A stretch of 64,000 bases of DNA from Aquarana catesbeiana (lineage: Eukaryota > Chordata > Amphibia > Anura > Ranidae): the NCBI RefSeq assembly GCF_042186555.1, contig NC_133333.1, positions 219,291,757 through 219,355,756 of the forward strand. The letters run 5' to 3'. Below, in pieces: positions 12,416 to 24,521 of this stretch (positions are counted from its first letter, which is position 1; every line of letters begins with the position of its first letter). The notes under the pieces were generated by a model that ran no database searches, had not been told where the DNA came from, and saw nothing but the letters and a program-made list of their open reading frames with translations. The position numbers were made by a program, and so were the translations under genes.

Positions 12416-12615
12416 ATATAGTCTATTAGAAGAGGGGCGGGACCTCTGTGTCCCATGATGTCCATCGAAAGAAAAGGATTTTACAGGTAAGCTGTTTTAA
12501 AAAATCCTATTTTCTTTCTCGAACATCACGGGACACAGAGCCACAGTAATTACTGATGGGATGTCCCAGAGCAATGCTATCTGAGGGGGGGGAAACACGA
12601 CCAAGTAAGGTGCAA

Positions 12616-13610
12616 TCAGACCTGAGGACCCTGTACCGCTGCCTGCAGCACACTACGCCCAAAGGCGATATCCTCATGCCTTCTCACATCCACCTGAGAG
12701 AATCTGGTAAATGTATGGACTGAAGACCAGGTTGCGGCCTTACAGATCTGAGCCATAGAGGCCTGGTGATGCACTGCCCAAGAAGCACCAATAGCCCTTG
12801 TGGAATGTGCCCTGATCTGAAACGGAGGAATCTTCTGTTTCAAACCGTAAGCTTGAATGATCAATTGTCGAATCCATTTAGAAATGGTAGCTTGTGACGC
12901 TGCCTGTCCTCTATTGGGACCCTCTGGCAGCACAAACAAAACATCCGTTTTGCGAATCTGAGCAGTCGCTTCCAGATAGGCCTTAACTGCTCTTACTACA
13001 TCCAAAGAATGTAGAGATCTTTCTTCCGGAGAACAGGGATCCGGAAAAAAGGAAGGTAGAAAAATGTCTTGGTTTAGATGAAAATCTGAAACCACCTTCG
13101 GTAAAAAACTAGGATGAGGGCGCAGTACCACTCTATCCTTGTGTACAATCAAATAAGGCTCTTTACAGGAAAGAGCTGCTATTTCTGATACTCTTCTAGC
13201 AGATGGCTACCAGAAAAATGGCTACCAGAAAAATGAACTTCCTTGTCAGCAAGACCAAAGGAATCTGACGTATTGGTTCAAAAGGCTGTTTCTGTAACAC
13301 AGACAGAACCAAGTTCAAGTCCCAGGGGTTTAAGGGTGTCTTAACTGGACGATTAAGACGCATCACCCCCTGCATAAAGTTTCGGACCAAAGAATGCGAA
13401 GCAAGTGGCCGTTGAAATAATACTGATAAGGCCGAGACCTGGCCCTTGATGGTACTCAAGGCCAGCTTCATCTCTAATCCCAATTGTAGAAAATCAAGAA
13501 TTCTACCGATCACATATTTTCTGGGATGCCAACCCCTGGATTCACACCAGGATATATAATCTTTCAAGACTCTATGATAAATCATCCTGGAAGCTGGCTT
13601 CCTTGCATTG
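12616..13610 (-). pseudogene. DIRS tyrosine recombinase, copy 1
   Basis: Catalyses integration of the circular DIRS DNA in its family. The N-terminal SAM-like part (SRMIYHRVLKDYISWCESRG, then ALSTIKGQVSALSVLFQRPL) is in the upstream frame. The catalytic part (residues of the segment beginning MIVHKDRVVLRPHPS) includes IRAHSTRAIGASW, giving the H-x-x-R box. Near the C terminus, WSSVHTFTRFSQVDV aligns with the second copy in this window, where the same place reads TKFYQADV; the nucleophilic Tyr position is therefore Ser here. A short tandem duplication (GGCTACCAGAAAAATG, twice at 13204-13235) and a stop split the gene around 13200. Confidence 0.85.
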
Positions 13611-13649
13611 ATCAAGGTAGATATCACAGGACCTGAAAGCCCACGACTC

Positions 13650-15518
13650 TTCAGAACGTGGGTTTCAATAGCCAAACCGCCAAATTTAGCATTTGTAAGG
13701 CAGGATGGAACACTGGACCTTGAGATAACAGGTCTGGGCGTACCGGTAGGGTCCACGGGGAACCCACCGTCATCCTCACTATTTCTGCATACCAAGTCCT
13801 TCTGGGCCAAGCGAGGGCCACCAGAAGTACCGACTTCATTTCCTGCCTGATCCTGCGAAGGAGTCGTGGCAGTAGCAGAATAGGCGGGAATGCATAAATC
13901 AGTGAGAACCGATGCCACGGAGTCACCAACGCATCCGTCCCGCATGCAAGAGGATCTTTTGTCCTTGCCACAAATCTTTTTGTTGAATCGGGATGCAAAG
14001 AGATCTACATCTGAAACCCCCCATCTTTGGCATATGGCCCAAAAGACGTCGGGATGCAGAGACCATTCCCCTGGAAGTAACTGCTGGCGACTTAAATAGT
14101 CCGCCTGCCAGTTCTCTATCCCCGGAATGAAGACTGCCGATATACATGGCACGTGCTTCTCTTCCCAGACTAAGATCTGGTTCACCTCTTTTTGAGCAGC
14201 TCGGCTCCTGGTGCCTCCCTGATGATTCACATAAGCCACTGCTGTGGCATTGTCGGACTGGATCCTGACCGGGCAACCCTGTAGCCTGATAGTCCAAGCT
14301 TTTAGGGCTAGATGTATCGCCCGGATCTCCAGAATGTTGATGGGTAAGGTCCTCTTGGTCTTGGACCATACCCCTTGGACCACAGACTGTTCCAGAACTG
14401 CTCCCCAACCTGACAGACTGGCATCTGTTGTTACCACCGTCCAGGTAACCGGTAGAAAGGATTTCCCTTTCTGCAGGTTTTCGGGTATTAGCCACCAATT
14501 GAGGCTCTGACGCACCGCCTGAGATAGGTGCATCGGAAAGTCTAATGCCTGAACCTTCTTGTTCCAGGCCGACAGAATACTGTGTTGCAGCATTCTTGAA
14601 TGAAACTGAGCATAGGGAACTGCTTCGAATGAAGACAACATCTTCCCTAGTAGCCTCATACAAAGGCGGACAGAAGGACCCTTCTTGGTCCTGACTGCCA
14701 GAATCAGCTCCCTTAAAGCAGTGATCTTTGCCTGAGGTAGAAATATTTTCTCCTGGCTTGTATCTATGACCAGACCTAAATACTCCAGTCTTCTTACTGG
14801 TTTTAGGAAAGATATTTCTAGGTTGAGGATCCAACCTAGGTGTTCCAGATACTTGACTGTGGTCCTCAAGTTTCTGTTCAAGGAGGCTACTGACCAGTCT
14901 ATCAAGAGCAGGTCGTCTAGGTATGCTATGACAGCTATACCCTGAGCCCTTAATCTGGCCAGAGGAGGAGCCAAGATCTTTGTGAACACTCGAGGTGCAG
15001 TGGCTATCCCAAAAAGCAGAGCCACAAACTGGAAATGGCGCCCTCCTATCTCGAAGTGCAGAAACTTCTGATGAGCAGGAAAAATGGGCACATGCAGATT
15101 TGCATCTCTGATGTCTATCGATGCCAGAAATTCTCCTCCCTGCAGGGTGGAGACTACTGTCCGAATTGATTCCATGCGGAAGGATTGAATCCTTAGGAAT
15201 CGGTTCAGATCCCTTAAATCCAGAATGGGTCTGACATCCCCATTTGGTTTTTGGACCGTAAAAAGGTTGGAATAGAAGCCCAATCCTTGATCCTTCGCGG
15301 GAACTACCATAATGACCTCCTGCGACAAAAGTCGCTCTAACGCTAGAAGGAGCGACTGCCTTTTTCTCTGGATCTCTGGGGACACTTGACCTGAGGAAAC
15401 GAGGAGAGGGAAATTCCTGAAACTCCAGCTTGTACCCTAAGGTTACCGTGGAGATTACCCATCTGTCCTGGAAATCCTCCTGCCAGAGCCCTGAGAACTG
15501 TCGCAGTCTTCCCCCCAC
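13650..15518 (-). pseudogene. DIRS reverse transcriptase-RNase H, copy 1
   Basis: Copies the element RNA into DNA in its family. The RT core shows LFTVQKPNGDVRPILDLRDL, then EFLASIDIRDANLHVPI (first catalytic Asp) and VIAYLDDLLL (the YxDD-type box, here YLDD). RNase H follows with VVTTDASLSGWGAVLE, LEIRAIHLALKAW and IQSDNATAVAYVNHQGG. Further down, a DIRS-typical segment LVTPWHRFSLIYAFPP is in a different frame from the flanking sequence, and the region upstream of MSPEIQRKRQ (15.4-15.5 kb) also needs a frame change. The RT-RNase H stretch itself is open for over 500 codons, so decay is recent. Confidence 0.9.
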
Positions 15519-15540
15519 TCGAGCGAGCAGGGGCGCCCCC

Positions 15541-16761
15541 TCATGCAGAGGTCTTAGTGTTTTGCATAGTAGGCTTCATGGCTTCACCCAGATGGAGGAG
15601 ATGGAGGAGGCCGTCGAGACTGCCTGAAGGCAGAAGCCCCCGGCGCTGGGGAAAGCGTCGGTTTGAAAGAGGGACGCTTACTCTTCTTAACTGGTAAGAG
15701 AGTGCTTTTCCCATAAGAGATTCTCTTGATATAGTTATCCAAGTCTTCTCCAAATAACTTTTCACCACGAAATGGAAACCCAGCCAGCAGCTTCTTACAT
15801 GGTGCTTCAGCTGACCAATTTTTCAACCATAGGATTCTACTTATATGCACTAACCCCAGCGATAGACGAGAGGTTTGCACGATAGAATCTATGATGGCGT
15901 CAACAACATAACATAAGGCCGCTGGAAGGTTAGCCAACCCCTGGGCCTGCTGTTCAGGTAAAACTTTGATGACCTGTTTAACATGGTCTCTTAAGTATTG
16001 ACAGACTCCAATCGCTGCTACTGCAGGTTGGGCCACTGTTCCTGCTAAGGAGAAAAACATCCTTCAATAGGGATTCCATCCTTTTATCTACAGGATCCCT
16101 GAGCATCTGAGCATTGTCTACAGGACAAGTCAGACTATTATTTACGGAGGAAATGGCGGCATCAATGGCCGGTATTCCCCACATTTTAATAAACCTTTCT
16201 TCCATAGGATAAAGTGTTGAAAACTTTTTCGGCGGAAAAACGTTTATCTGGGTGATCCCACTCAGCATAAAGGAGCTTTTCAAGTAAATTATGAACAGGA
16301 AAAGCCTGTGCTGTTTGAGGAGGTTTCAGTGACCCTAAAGAAGAAGAGGGTTCTTTAACTGAGTCAGATGTGGGCAACTTAAATGTGGAGCGGACCAATC
16401 CAGTAAGGATCTGCACTAAGACTTTCTCCTCTTGGGAAGTCGCAGAGGGTCCCTCTCCACCTGATTCCTCCGAAGAGGAATCATCCGTCCCATCCCGATC
16501 CTCTGAAAGGGATTCCTCTCCTTTATCCCAGAGCTCCTAATGGCTGAGGAAATAAACCTCCTGCGTAATGTATACAGGGGCTGAAGTGCCAGAAGCAGGT
16601 GTAGCCCCTGACCCCAACGTCTCTCCCTGGCTAGCCGTCCCTGGCCCCTCAGGGGGGGAGGATGCTACAGACAGGGGGCCCTCAGAACCTGAACGAGATC
16701 CCCTAGAGTCTCTGGTTCTTGGGGTGCTTGAACCTCTTCTACCCATAGTGCAAAGCAACAA
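15541..16761 (-). pseudogene. DIRS gag-like region, copy 1
   Basis: Assigned by position upstream of RT and by collinearity with 51062-52754 in copy 2. Pieces in shifting frames include GTSAPVYITQE, AFPVHNLLEKLLYAEWDHPD, AAISSVNNSLTCPVDNAQML and LVHISRILWLKNWSAEAPCK. No zinc knuckle was recognised. Broken by at least three frame changes. Confidence 0.75.
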
Positions 16762-17510
16762 GGTGGAGGTATCACAAAATGAACACTGACTGCTGAGCGC
16801 TGTAGTCTGGCTAAAAGCCTTGCTACCAAATGCCCAGTCTGGTGTTACTTTAGTAAATGCTGCCTATGAGAATGCCTGGGTCCCATCTTACATGCGACCG
16901 TCAGCTCTGCGTCCCTCCAAAAGGCTTAGTGCACCTGTAATCAGTGCCTTTAATAGCCTGCAGCTGGCCCTGTGAGCGTCTGAGCACGCTGTGCTGACGC
17001 CCCGCCCCCCCCCCCGGCGTTTTTTTGAAAAAACGAGCGCTTCCCGCGCTAGCCGACCCTTCTGGAACCAACATGGAGGAAGGCTGGGGGAGGGGGAGGA
17101 AGGAGAGAGGCCGGTAGTGATGGGCCTGCACGTGCAATGGCGGCGGCCGCGACGGCGGTGAAAGTGCGGTGTGTAACCACCTCACAGACCATCTGCAGCC
17201 TCCCCCTAGTCTGGGGGGAGATATCCCTGAGGAGAGCCCCCCATCCTACCTGGAGCTGGCCGGAGGAGCTTGTGTAGCCCCCGGTGGTCACAATAGGCAT
17301 AGCATGCATTTACCTTAAAGGAGAAAACCTACTAGAATTAAAAAATTCTGTGGAATCTCCCTTACCTTATCCAGCCGCAGGGTTCTGTTATACAGACCCA
17401 ATCTTTACCTCTCACGGTTGACTCTGTTTGAAAAAAAACATCAGACCGGTGCCCCCTACGAATAGGGGGATCCACAGTTCTGGCCCTGTAAAGCATCCGG
17501 CTAGAAATTA

Positions 17511-17887
17511 TGCCGCGTACACATGAGCGGACTTTACAGCAGACTTTGCCGGACTTTCCGGGTGAAAGGACTTGCCTACACACAATCCACCAAAGTCCGA
17601 CGAATTCGTACGTGATGACGTACGACCGGACTAAAACAAGGAAGTTCATAACCAGTAGCCAATAGCTGCCCTAGCGTAGCTTTTTGTCCGTCAAACTAGC
17701 ATACAGACGAGCAAACTTTTTGACCGGACTCAAGTTCGACGGATAGATTTAAAACATGTTTCAAATCTAAGTCTGTCCAACTTTTGAGAAAACAAAGTCC
17801 GCTGGAGCCCACACACGATCGAATGGTCCGATGAAATCCCGTCCGCCGGGCAAAGTCTGCCTTAAGTCTGCTCGTGTGTACGTGGCA
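17511..17887. mobile_element. TWA-target MITE, TGCCGCGTACAC family
   Basis: The termini TGCCGCGTACACATGAGCGG and CTCGTGTGTACGTGGCA are flanked by TTA on both sides (17508-17510, 17888-17890). The interior is largely palindromic (GACGTACGACCGGACT and its partners). It is inserted in the DIRS 5' region. Confidence 0.88.
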
Positions 17888-18114
17888 TTAGGCTAGAAAA
17901 ACCATTTTCTAATATGCGGGGTCCAGCTCTCTAAAAAGAGCAGCATTACAGCTAAAACCTCGCTTCTTCGGACACGAGGCCCGGGTACCATCCAATTCGG
18001 CCTAGAAAAGACACTTTGGAATAGATCCGGTTCGCCTGGCCTGCCCCAGTATAGGATATAGGATAATCCCTTTTGAGCTCAGCACAGGACATCTTTACAC
18101 CTCCATCACCTAAG

Positions 18115-18266
18115 ACACTGGCATAAAAACTGAGGTATCCCTGCAAGGGGAGGGATTATATAGGGGGTTGAACTTCCTGGTTAGGGTGTGCCAGTGTCCA
18201 ATCACCAGTGATACCTATATAACCCATCAGTAATTACTGAGGCTCTGTGTCCCGTGATGTTCAAGA
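18115..18266. repeat. DIRS copy 1 right terminal inverted repeat
   Basis: Reverse complement of 12270-12415, ending GGCTCTGTGTCCCGTGATGT. On the coding strand it forms the 5' end, upstream of gag. Confidence 0.92.
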
Positions 18267-18277
18267 AAGAAAGAGGG

Positions 18278-19728
18278 ACATTAAAGGGAAGTATGGAAAA
18301 AAGAAGAAAAAACTGCGCTATAAACCAAAATAAACAATAAATTGTTGAAAAGCTGCAATCCCAACAATACACATCAATTGTGAAATAAATATGAAAAATA
18401 AAAAGAATTGCGCTAATACATGTGCAAGTTACCATAAAGGTCCTCAGTGAAAAAAATTGGTTCTATTAAGTGTAAAATTAGGCATAAAAGTGTGTGTGAA
18501 TAACTATTAATAATTAATAATAATAGTCCGAATGAATGTCCCAAAAAAATGAATGTCCCAAAAAAATCAATGTGATTAAAAATATAAATTCTCCCAAAAA
18601 GGTACAAAAAATCCAAATGGTGATTCAATCAGTGACAGCAAAGGAGAGTCCACCACCAGGGATAGAGGGGGTTGCTCCTTACCAGATGGCCACGACCCCC
18701 CACTACAGAGGGTCACAGCAAGCAGGCAATCTTATAACCCAGGGATTGGGAGCTTCTATCGGTCTTCACCAGGGGTCATCTCACCGTCAGCCACACCAGC
18801 GAAACCAATGGCAGGGATACACCATAAAATACAAAAGGGGCTCACATAGTGTAAAACCACCACAATTTATTAAATGTTTAAATTAACAAAGTGTACACTT
18901 ACAAAATGTAGTAAATATAAAAGCCTGAAGTCCGGTTCCTTGGCCACAGGAGCCCGGACAAACCCGTCCTGCTGGAATACAACACTGTTTGGGGGTGACG
19001 TCAGCGCGTCGTCTGGCTCCGCCCTACGCGTTTCGTGACATCATCACGTCTTCCAGGTGCCCCTGGAAGACGTGATGATGTCACGAAACGCGTAGGGCGG
19101 AGCCAGACGACGCGCTGACGTCACCCCCAAACAGTGTTGTATTCCAGCAGGAGGGGTTTGTCCGGGCTCCTGTGGCCAAGGAACCGGACTTCAGGCTTTT
19201 ATATTTACTACGTTTTGTAAGTGTTCACTTTGTTAATTTAAACATTTAATAAATTGTGGTGGTTTTACACTATGTGAGCCCCTTTTGTATTTTATGGTGT
19301 ATCCCTGCCATTGGTTTCGCTGGTGTGGCTGACGGTGAGATGATCCCTGGTGGAGACCGATAGAAGCTCCCAATCCCTGGGTTATAAGATTGCCTGCTTG
19401 CTGTGACCCTCTGTAGTGGGGGGTCGTGGCCATCTGGTAAGGAGCAACCCCCTCTATCCCTGGTGGTGGACTCTCCTTTGCTGTCACTGATTGAATCACC
19501 ATTTGGATTTTTTGTACCTTTTTGGGAGAATTTATATTTTTAATCACATTGATTTTTTTGGGACATTCATTTGGACTATTATTATTAATTATTAATAGTT
19601 ATTCACACACACTTTTATGCCTAATTTTACACTTAATAGAACCAATTTTTTTCACTGAGGACCTTTATGGTAACTTGCACATGTATTAGCGCAATTCTTT
19701 TTATTTTTCACATTAAAGGGAAGTATGG
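18278..19728. mobile_element. fold-back insertion with 19-bp TSD
   Basis: The 19-mer ACATTAAAGGGAAGTATGG occurs at 18278-18296 and again at 19710-19728 without mismatch. Between the copies lie about 100 unique bases (18297-18400) and then a near-perfect palindrome, with arms of about 640 bp meeting at about 19052 (TCCAGGTGCCCCTGGA). Each arm contains GTCACGAAACGCGTAGGGCG near the centre and AATAAATTGTGGTGG further out. A duplicated target of this length points to target-primed insertion (LINE, SINE or Penelope type). The head-to-head arrangement resembles inverted partial copies known for Penelope-like elements. No protein is encoded. Confidence 0.85.
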
Positions 19729-19739
19729 CTATCCTTCCA

Positions 19740-20500
19740 AGGAGGGCGAATGAGTCTAACTAATTCCACAGGTAAGGACATGTGACCCGGCATGCAGTCC
19801 CAGCACAGATGCTGAATACAGACAGCGCACGGGGAATAAATGGCAGCACTTGTGTTATTTAAATGTGAGACGACAATAGAGGTGATGTATGAGCAGATAA
19901 AATCAGCAGAGAGCCTGGAGAATAGGAATACAGACAGCACAGAGATGATACTCTGAAATATCGTGGATCTATCTAAGGTGTATTATCATGCTGCGTCTAA
20001 TCAGAGTGTACAGAGACAGCCGTGGAGCCGCTATCTGTACACAACATCCAGACACAAACATGGCCGCATAACTCTGTGTTCAGATGAATTGCCTTGTCGG
20101 ACATCAGGAAATAGATCACAGGCCCAGAGAAGTCAGGCGGCTCTCCCCAAAAATAAAATGTGCCGCAGATAGGAGAGAATGTTAGCATAACCAGCCCTGT
20201 AACAATCGGAGCAAAAGACATTCTTTTTTTCTATAAAGCTCTTTCCTGGCCAAGGCAGAGAATCTGCTAGCCAAGATGAATTTTTGTGACCGATTGCTAT
20301 TATTTTCCCAAATGCTTCCCCATTACCTGTATAAAATAATCACATCTCACAATGCATACACCAATATTTGTAGAGATCTTTTATTTGGTGGCCAGATGTG
20401 CAATCACAGGATGAGCAAAGTGTATGAAGCTTGGAGGCTACTGTACCCAGGCTGTGCCCACTAGATCCACACAGCATGGCTCTAACCCGCACAGTAGGTA
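19740..20500. other. intronic sequence, nothing recognised
   Basis: Apparently unique sequence without splice-bounded open segments. No element ends seen. Confidence 0.4.
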
Positions 20501-20559
20501 CAGCCCTTGCATACCCACTATGCAAACCCAAACTTGTCAACTGGGTGCAGCTTGTACCC

Positions 20560-21065
20560 CTCCACTAGTCCCAGCCCTTACCCCTCCACTAGGCACATCC
20601 TGTACTCCTCCACTAGACCCATCCCATACCCATTAGGCAGATCCTGTACTCCTCCAATAGGCCCGGCCCTTACCCCTCCACTAGCCACAGTCCGTACACC
20701 TCCACTAGCCACAGCCTATACCCCTCCACTAGGGGCAGGCCGTACCCCTCCACTAGGGGCAGGCCGTACCCCTCCACTAGGGGCAGGCCGTACCCCTCCA
20801 CTAGGGGCAGGCCGTACCCCTCCACTGGGGGCAGGCCCTACCCCTCCACTAGGGGCAGGCCCTACCCCTCCACTGGGGGCAGGCCCTACCCCTCCACTAG
20901 GGGCAGGCCCTACCCCTCCACTAGGGGCGGGCCCTACCCCTCCACTGGGGGCGGGCCCTACCCCTCCACTGGGGGCGGGCCCTACCCCTCCACTAGCCAC
21001 AGCCTGTAATCCCTCAATTAGGAGCAGCCCATATCCCTCCACTAGGCACCGTCTGTACCCCTTTC
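20560..21065. repeat. 24-bp minisatellite
   Basis: Units near CCCTCCACTAGGGGCAGGCC, 24 bp long, are regular at about 20715-20995 and degenerate on both sides. Because 24 is divisible by 3, long frames (Thr-Pro-Pro-Leu-Gly-Ala) stay open on both strands; these are not genes. Confidence 0.93.
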
Positions 21066-21319
21066 CTAGCCACAACCTGTACATGGCCCACTAGACAGCC
21101 AATAGTAGATGACAGAAGCACAGATGATATCATCACAGGCAGCTCTGTCACATCAATCATACAGAATCAGAGGAGGGGGATAACATTTTTGTCTATATCT
21201 TAGAACGGTTAATGGGTTGGAAAATACAAACAATCTCCACCCAGATTTTGTACAGCAGAATTTCCTATAACTGAATTCTGGCAATGTACAATAGAGGACA
21301 TCACAAGGTGTTCTGGTAC

Positions 21320-21439
21320 CTTATCAATCCGGGAGACCAGGAACGGCTTCTTGACAAATGCAATCCTAGCATCAGTGTTCAGAGCCAGGAACTCCTGGAC
21401 CTCCTCGCTGCTGGCGATCTCCGGCACCGCGCACAATTG
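21320..21439 (-). CDS. snx19: snx19 coding exon (end of PX domain)
   Basis: Forty codons in phase 0: QLCAVPEIASSEEVQEFLAL followed by NTDARIAFVKKPFLVSRIDK. This is the C-terminal helix region of the SNX19 PX domain. The acceptor is a poly-T tract plus ACAG (21440-21443) and the donor is AAG|GTACCAG at 21319. It follows the exon at 24421-24521 across a 3.0-kb intron. It is strongly conserved against vertebrate SNX19 as remembered, with no internal stop. Confidence 0.95.
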
Positions 21440-21540
21440 CTGTAAAAAAAGACACATGGTTACAGGATTCTTACAGCATGTCCAGTGCAGAAATCTTTTC
21501 ATTTCCCAGAAAAGTCCCTAAAAACCATCACCCTATAATA

Positions 21541-21656
21541 CATGGGTGCTCAACCTGTGGCCCTCCAGCTGTTGCTGAACTACAATTCCCATCATGCCTC
21601 TACCTTTAGGAGTCATGCTTGTAACTTGCTGGAGGGCCGCAGGTTGAGCACCCATG
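21541..21656. mobile_element. hAT-type MITE with 8-bp TSD
   Basis: A 116-bp palindromic element with ends CATGGGTGCTCAACCTG and CAGGTTGAGCACCCATG. It is flanked by CTATAATA on both sides (21533-21540, 21657-21664), the 8-bp duplication expected for hAT. The core contains CCTCCAGCTGTTGC and AACTACAATTCCCATCATGC, common in amphibian hAT MITEs. Confidence 0.9.
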
Positions 21657-21659
21657 CTA

Positions 21660-22615
21660 TAATACCAACACCACCCAAAAATACTAAAATCAGCCTATAA
21701 CGCTATCAACACCCTATAAAACACTAATATCATCCTATAATACTGACACCACTCAAAAATACTAACATCATCCTAAAATACTAACACCACTTCATAATAT
21801 TAACACCATCCAATAATACCAACATCATACTTATAATACTAACATCACCCTATAATGCAAATATCAACCTAAATACTAACACCACCATATAATGTTAACA
21901 TCCTAGAATACTAAACACCACCCCATAATGCTAACTTAACCCTATAATACTAACATCAACCTACAATACCAATAACATCCTATAATACAAAGAACCCCCC
22001 CCCCTATAATACTAACTGCACTCTACAATAGGAGCATCACTCAATAATACAAACAACACCCTATAATGCTAAAAATCACCCTATAACACTGACATCACTC
22101 AATAATATTAACATCACCCAATAATTCTAACTGCACTCTATAATAGGAACATCACCGAATAATACTAACCTCATCCTATAATACTAACATATAATAGGAG
22201 CATCACCCTATAATACTACACCCGATAACGTTGCTCTAGATTACTGACATCAACCTAAATTATGAACATCACCCAACAATACCAACATCTCCCAACAAGG
22301 CCAACATCTCCCAACAAGGCCAACATCTCCCAACAAGGCCAACATCTCCCAACAAGGCCAACATCTCCCAACAATGCCAACACCCTATAACATTGCTCCA
22401 TAATACTAACATCATCCTATAATATTAACATCAAATAGGAGCATCACCCTATAACATTGCTCTATATTACTGACATCAACCTAAAATACTTCACCCTATA
22501 ATACTAACATCACCCTATAATACTGACATCACCCTATAATACTGACATCACCCTATAAAATACTAACATCACCCTATAATACTGACATCACCCTATAATA
22601 CTGACATCAGTAAAT
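21660..22615. repeat. CCTATAATACTAACATCAC minisatellite
   Basis: A degenerate array of about 18-20-bp units built from CCCTATAATACTAACATCA, with a clean sub-array of CAACATCTCCCAACAAGG units at 22283-22375. The hAT MITE at 21541 landed at its left edge. Confidence 0.9.
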
Positions 22616-22619
22616 GGAG

Positions 22620-23555
22620 AATGAGGTAAATCAGAATGATTGGGTTTAATTTCCAGGTAAATGTATTCGAGTGTCGGGAGCTCGGCTCGTTATTCGCAGT
22701 GAATAAATTGGAGACGGCGTGTTTCTGGCAATAGTTTGCTGTTTATTTGGATGTTTTGCATTTGTTACATTTACAAATTTTCAGTTTGTGAGTTCTGTTC
22801 ACAACAGATGTTACATTTGGACACTTCATCAAACAAAATGGTGATTTGCTTCCTAAACACTGCGACTGGTTAATGTTCTTCTTTTCGGAATAATAATGCT
22901 GAAGCTTTGATAAATAAGAGGATCCCATGGGATTTGTTCATTGAATGTGATGCTTTTTCAAACAAGCCCAGGCATGTGTAGCATTAAAGCTGATCTCCGG
23001 GCTCCCCCTGTTCCCTCCCCCACTCACAACTGATTGCCATCTAAATGCCTTTTTTTTACTCACCTAAAGCCGCAGTGACATGACGCCGAAGTCCCGGGTC
23101 TTCTCTATTCTTCTGTTCCAGTAGGCAGGATCCTGCTTTATGTGCCCATGTCCATGCCTACGTAATATGGACACATCCTGTTGGTTGTCCAGCAGCTGAG
23201 TCCTCTTATGATCCAGAACACAGTCTGCAGTGGTGACCTCAGCACAAGTGTTCTGGGGTCTTGTAGACCTTTTTCTTTCAAGCATTATCCAAATCTTGCC
23301 AAGTCCAAGACACAAAGTGACAGGCCCTCGAAGGAGCCATCAATTGGACAGAGTAGCAACGTCATACATACGGGAGGGCCCTGACCCTGCTGACTGATGG
23401 CTGAAGGTAGAATTAGGGAGGTCAGGAACTCTCCCCAATCACTATTGACTCCCCCTCAACCTGGGAGCATCCAAGAGCATCTACCAGGGCTTCCCATCTT
23501 TTTCCTGTTCTATAGTAACCTGCCTATCAGCCCACCAAACTATGGCAGAGCCCAC
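22620..23555. other. intronic sequence, nothing recognised
   Basis: No exon with plausible splice borders and no repeat termini seen. Confidence 0.35.
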
Positions 23556-23559
23556 CCTG

Positions 23560-24050
23560 TGGTAGGTGCAGTGCCAGTGAGGGTTGAGCCAGTGAGTGAG
23601 GGGCTGGCAGTGAGTGAGATGCCAGTGAGTGCAGGGCCAGTGAATGCCTGGCTGGCAGGTATAAAGCTGGTCAGTGCAGTGCCACTGAGTGCAGAGTCCG
23701 TAAGTGTATGGTTGCTGAGTGCAGGGCAGGTAAGTACAAAGCTGGGGAGTTAAGCACTGGTGAGTGAAGGACTGGTAAATACAGGGTAGTGATTACGCGG
23801 TTGGTGAGTGCAGGGCAGAGTTGTACAGGGCTGGTAAATACAGGGTAGTGGGTATGTGGTTGGTGAGTGCAGGGCAGACGAGTACGGGGCTGGTTGAGTA
23901 CAGGGTAGTGAGTATTCAGTTGGTGACTGCAGGGCAGGTGAGTACAGGGCTGGTGAGTGTGGTCAGTGAGTGTGGTGATCACAGGGATGATGGGTAAATG
24001 ACTGATAAGTACAGGGTGGCGAGTGTGGGGCTGGCGAGTAGTGGGCTGGT
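23560..24050. repeat. GTGAGTGCAGGGC minisatellite
   Basis: Degenerate units of about 15 and 30 bp built from GTGAGTGCAGGGCAGGT and GAGTACAGGGCTGGT. The units contain many GGTGAGT or GGTAAGT words, decoy-like 5' splice sites on the plus strand only. Confidence 0.85.
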
Positions 24051-24420
24051 GATTTACACTAAAAATTAGGTAGCATTATACATGCTGGGTCAAATGAATA
24101 TTAAATTCCTGACTTGCCTGCCTATGTGCAGCCAGACAAAGACATGAAAACTCAGCATATGGCTACAGGAAAAGAACCCTACATTAAGCCCTGAAGGCAC
24201 ACACCCTGCCAAGGGGCCATAATGCATATGGAACTGATGGGTCACCATACAGAGAACACGTAGGCACTCAGTTACTGTCCGTGTAAATAATAAATACCTT
24301 CCTTCACCAGAAATGTATCCAACCACCAGCCAAGACATTGCAAGTCCTGATGGCACTTATGAAAATGGCTTCAGTGACAACATACAGTATATAATAGGGT
24401 CATACAGAGTGCTCCTTTAC

Positions 24421-24521
24421 CCTCAGAAAGGACTCCAGCTGACTCTTCCGAGCCTCCACCTTCTCACTGTCCATGTTCCCGAAAGGTAAATCTGGAAGAA
24501 ACTTCTTGGGCCCTTTAATGT
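24421..24521 (-). CDS. snx19: snx19 coding exon (middle of PX domain)
   Basis: Joined to the previous exon by a split codon, it reads (K)H-IKGPKKFLPDLPFGNMDS followed by EKVEARKSQLESFLR. The proline-rich loop and following helix are typical of a PX domain; the loop contributes to phosphoinositide and membrane contact in the family. The acceptor is ATTTCAG (24522 onward) and the donor AGG|GTAAAG at 24420. Length 101 nt: 2 + 33 codons, phase consistent on both sides. Confidence 0.94.

Larger units (their letters stand above)
12222..18276 (-). mobile_element. DIRS-type YR retrotransposon, copy 1
   Basis: About 6 kb. It carries, in minus-strand order, a gag-like region (16.76-15.54 kb), reverse transcriptase with RNase H (15.5-14.0 kb) and a tyrosine recombinase (13.6-12.6 kb), the order of amphibian DIRS elements. 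Instead of LTRs it has inverted terminal repeats of about 150 bp (12270-12415 and 18115-18266). Next to the left one is an internal region (12435-12540) complementary to the termini, as DIRS replication requires. A MITE is inserted at 17511-17887. It sits in an snx19 intron in the same orientation as the gene. Frameshifts and key substitutions suggest it is inactive. Confidence 0.93.

Noticed and set aside
13923..15518. 531-codon minus-strand frame overlapping the DIRS reverse transcriptase
   Set aside because: Mostly a shadow of RT-RNase H in the alternate frame; only its first part (about 15.4-15.5 kb) matches the element's coding sequence upstream of a frame change.
20507..21094. Thr-Pro-Pro-Leu-Gly-Ala repeat protein
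   Set aside because: 24-bp minisatellite in an snx19 intron; open on both strands.
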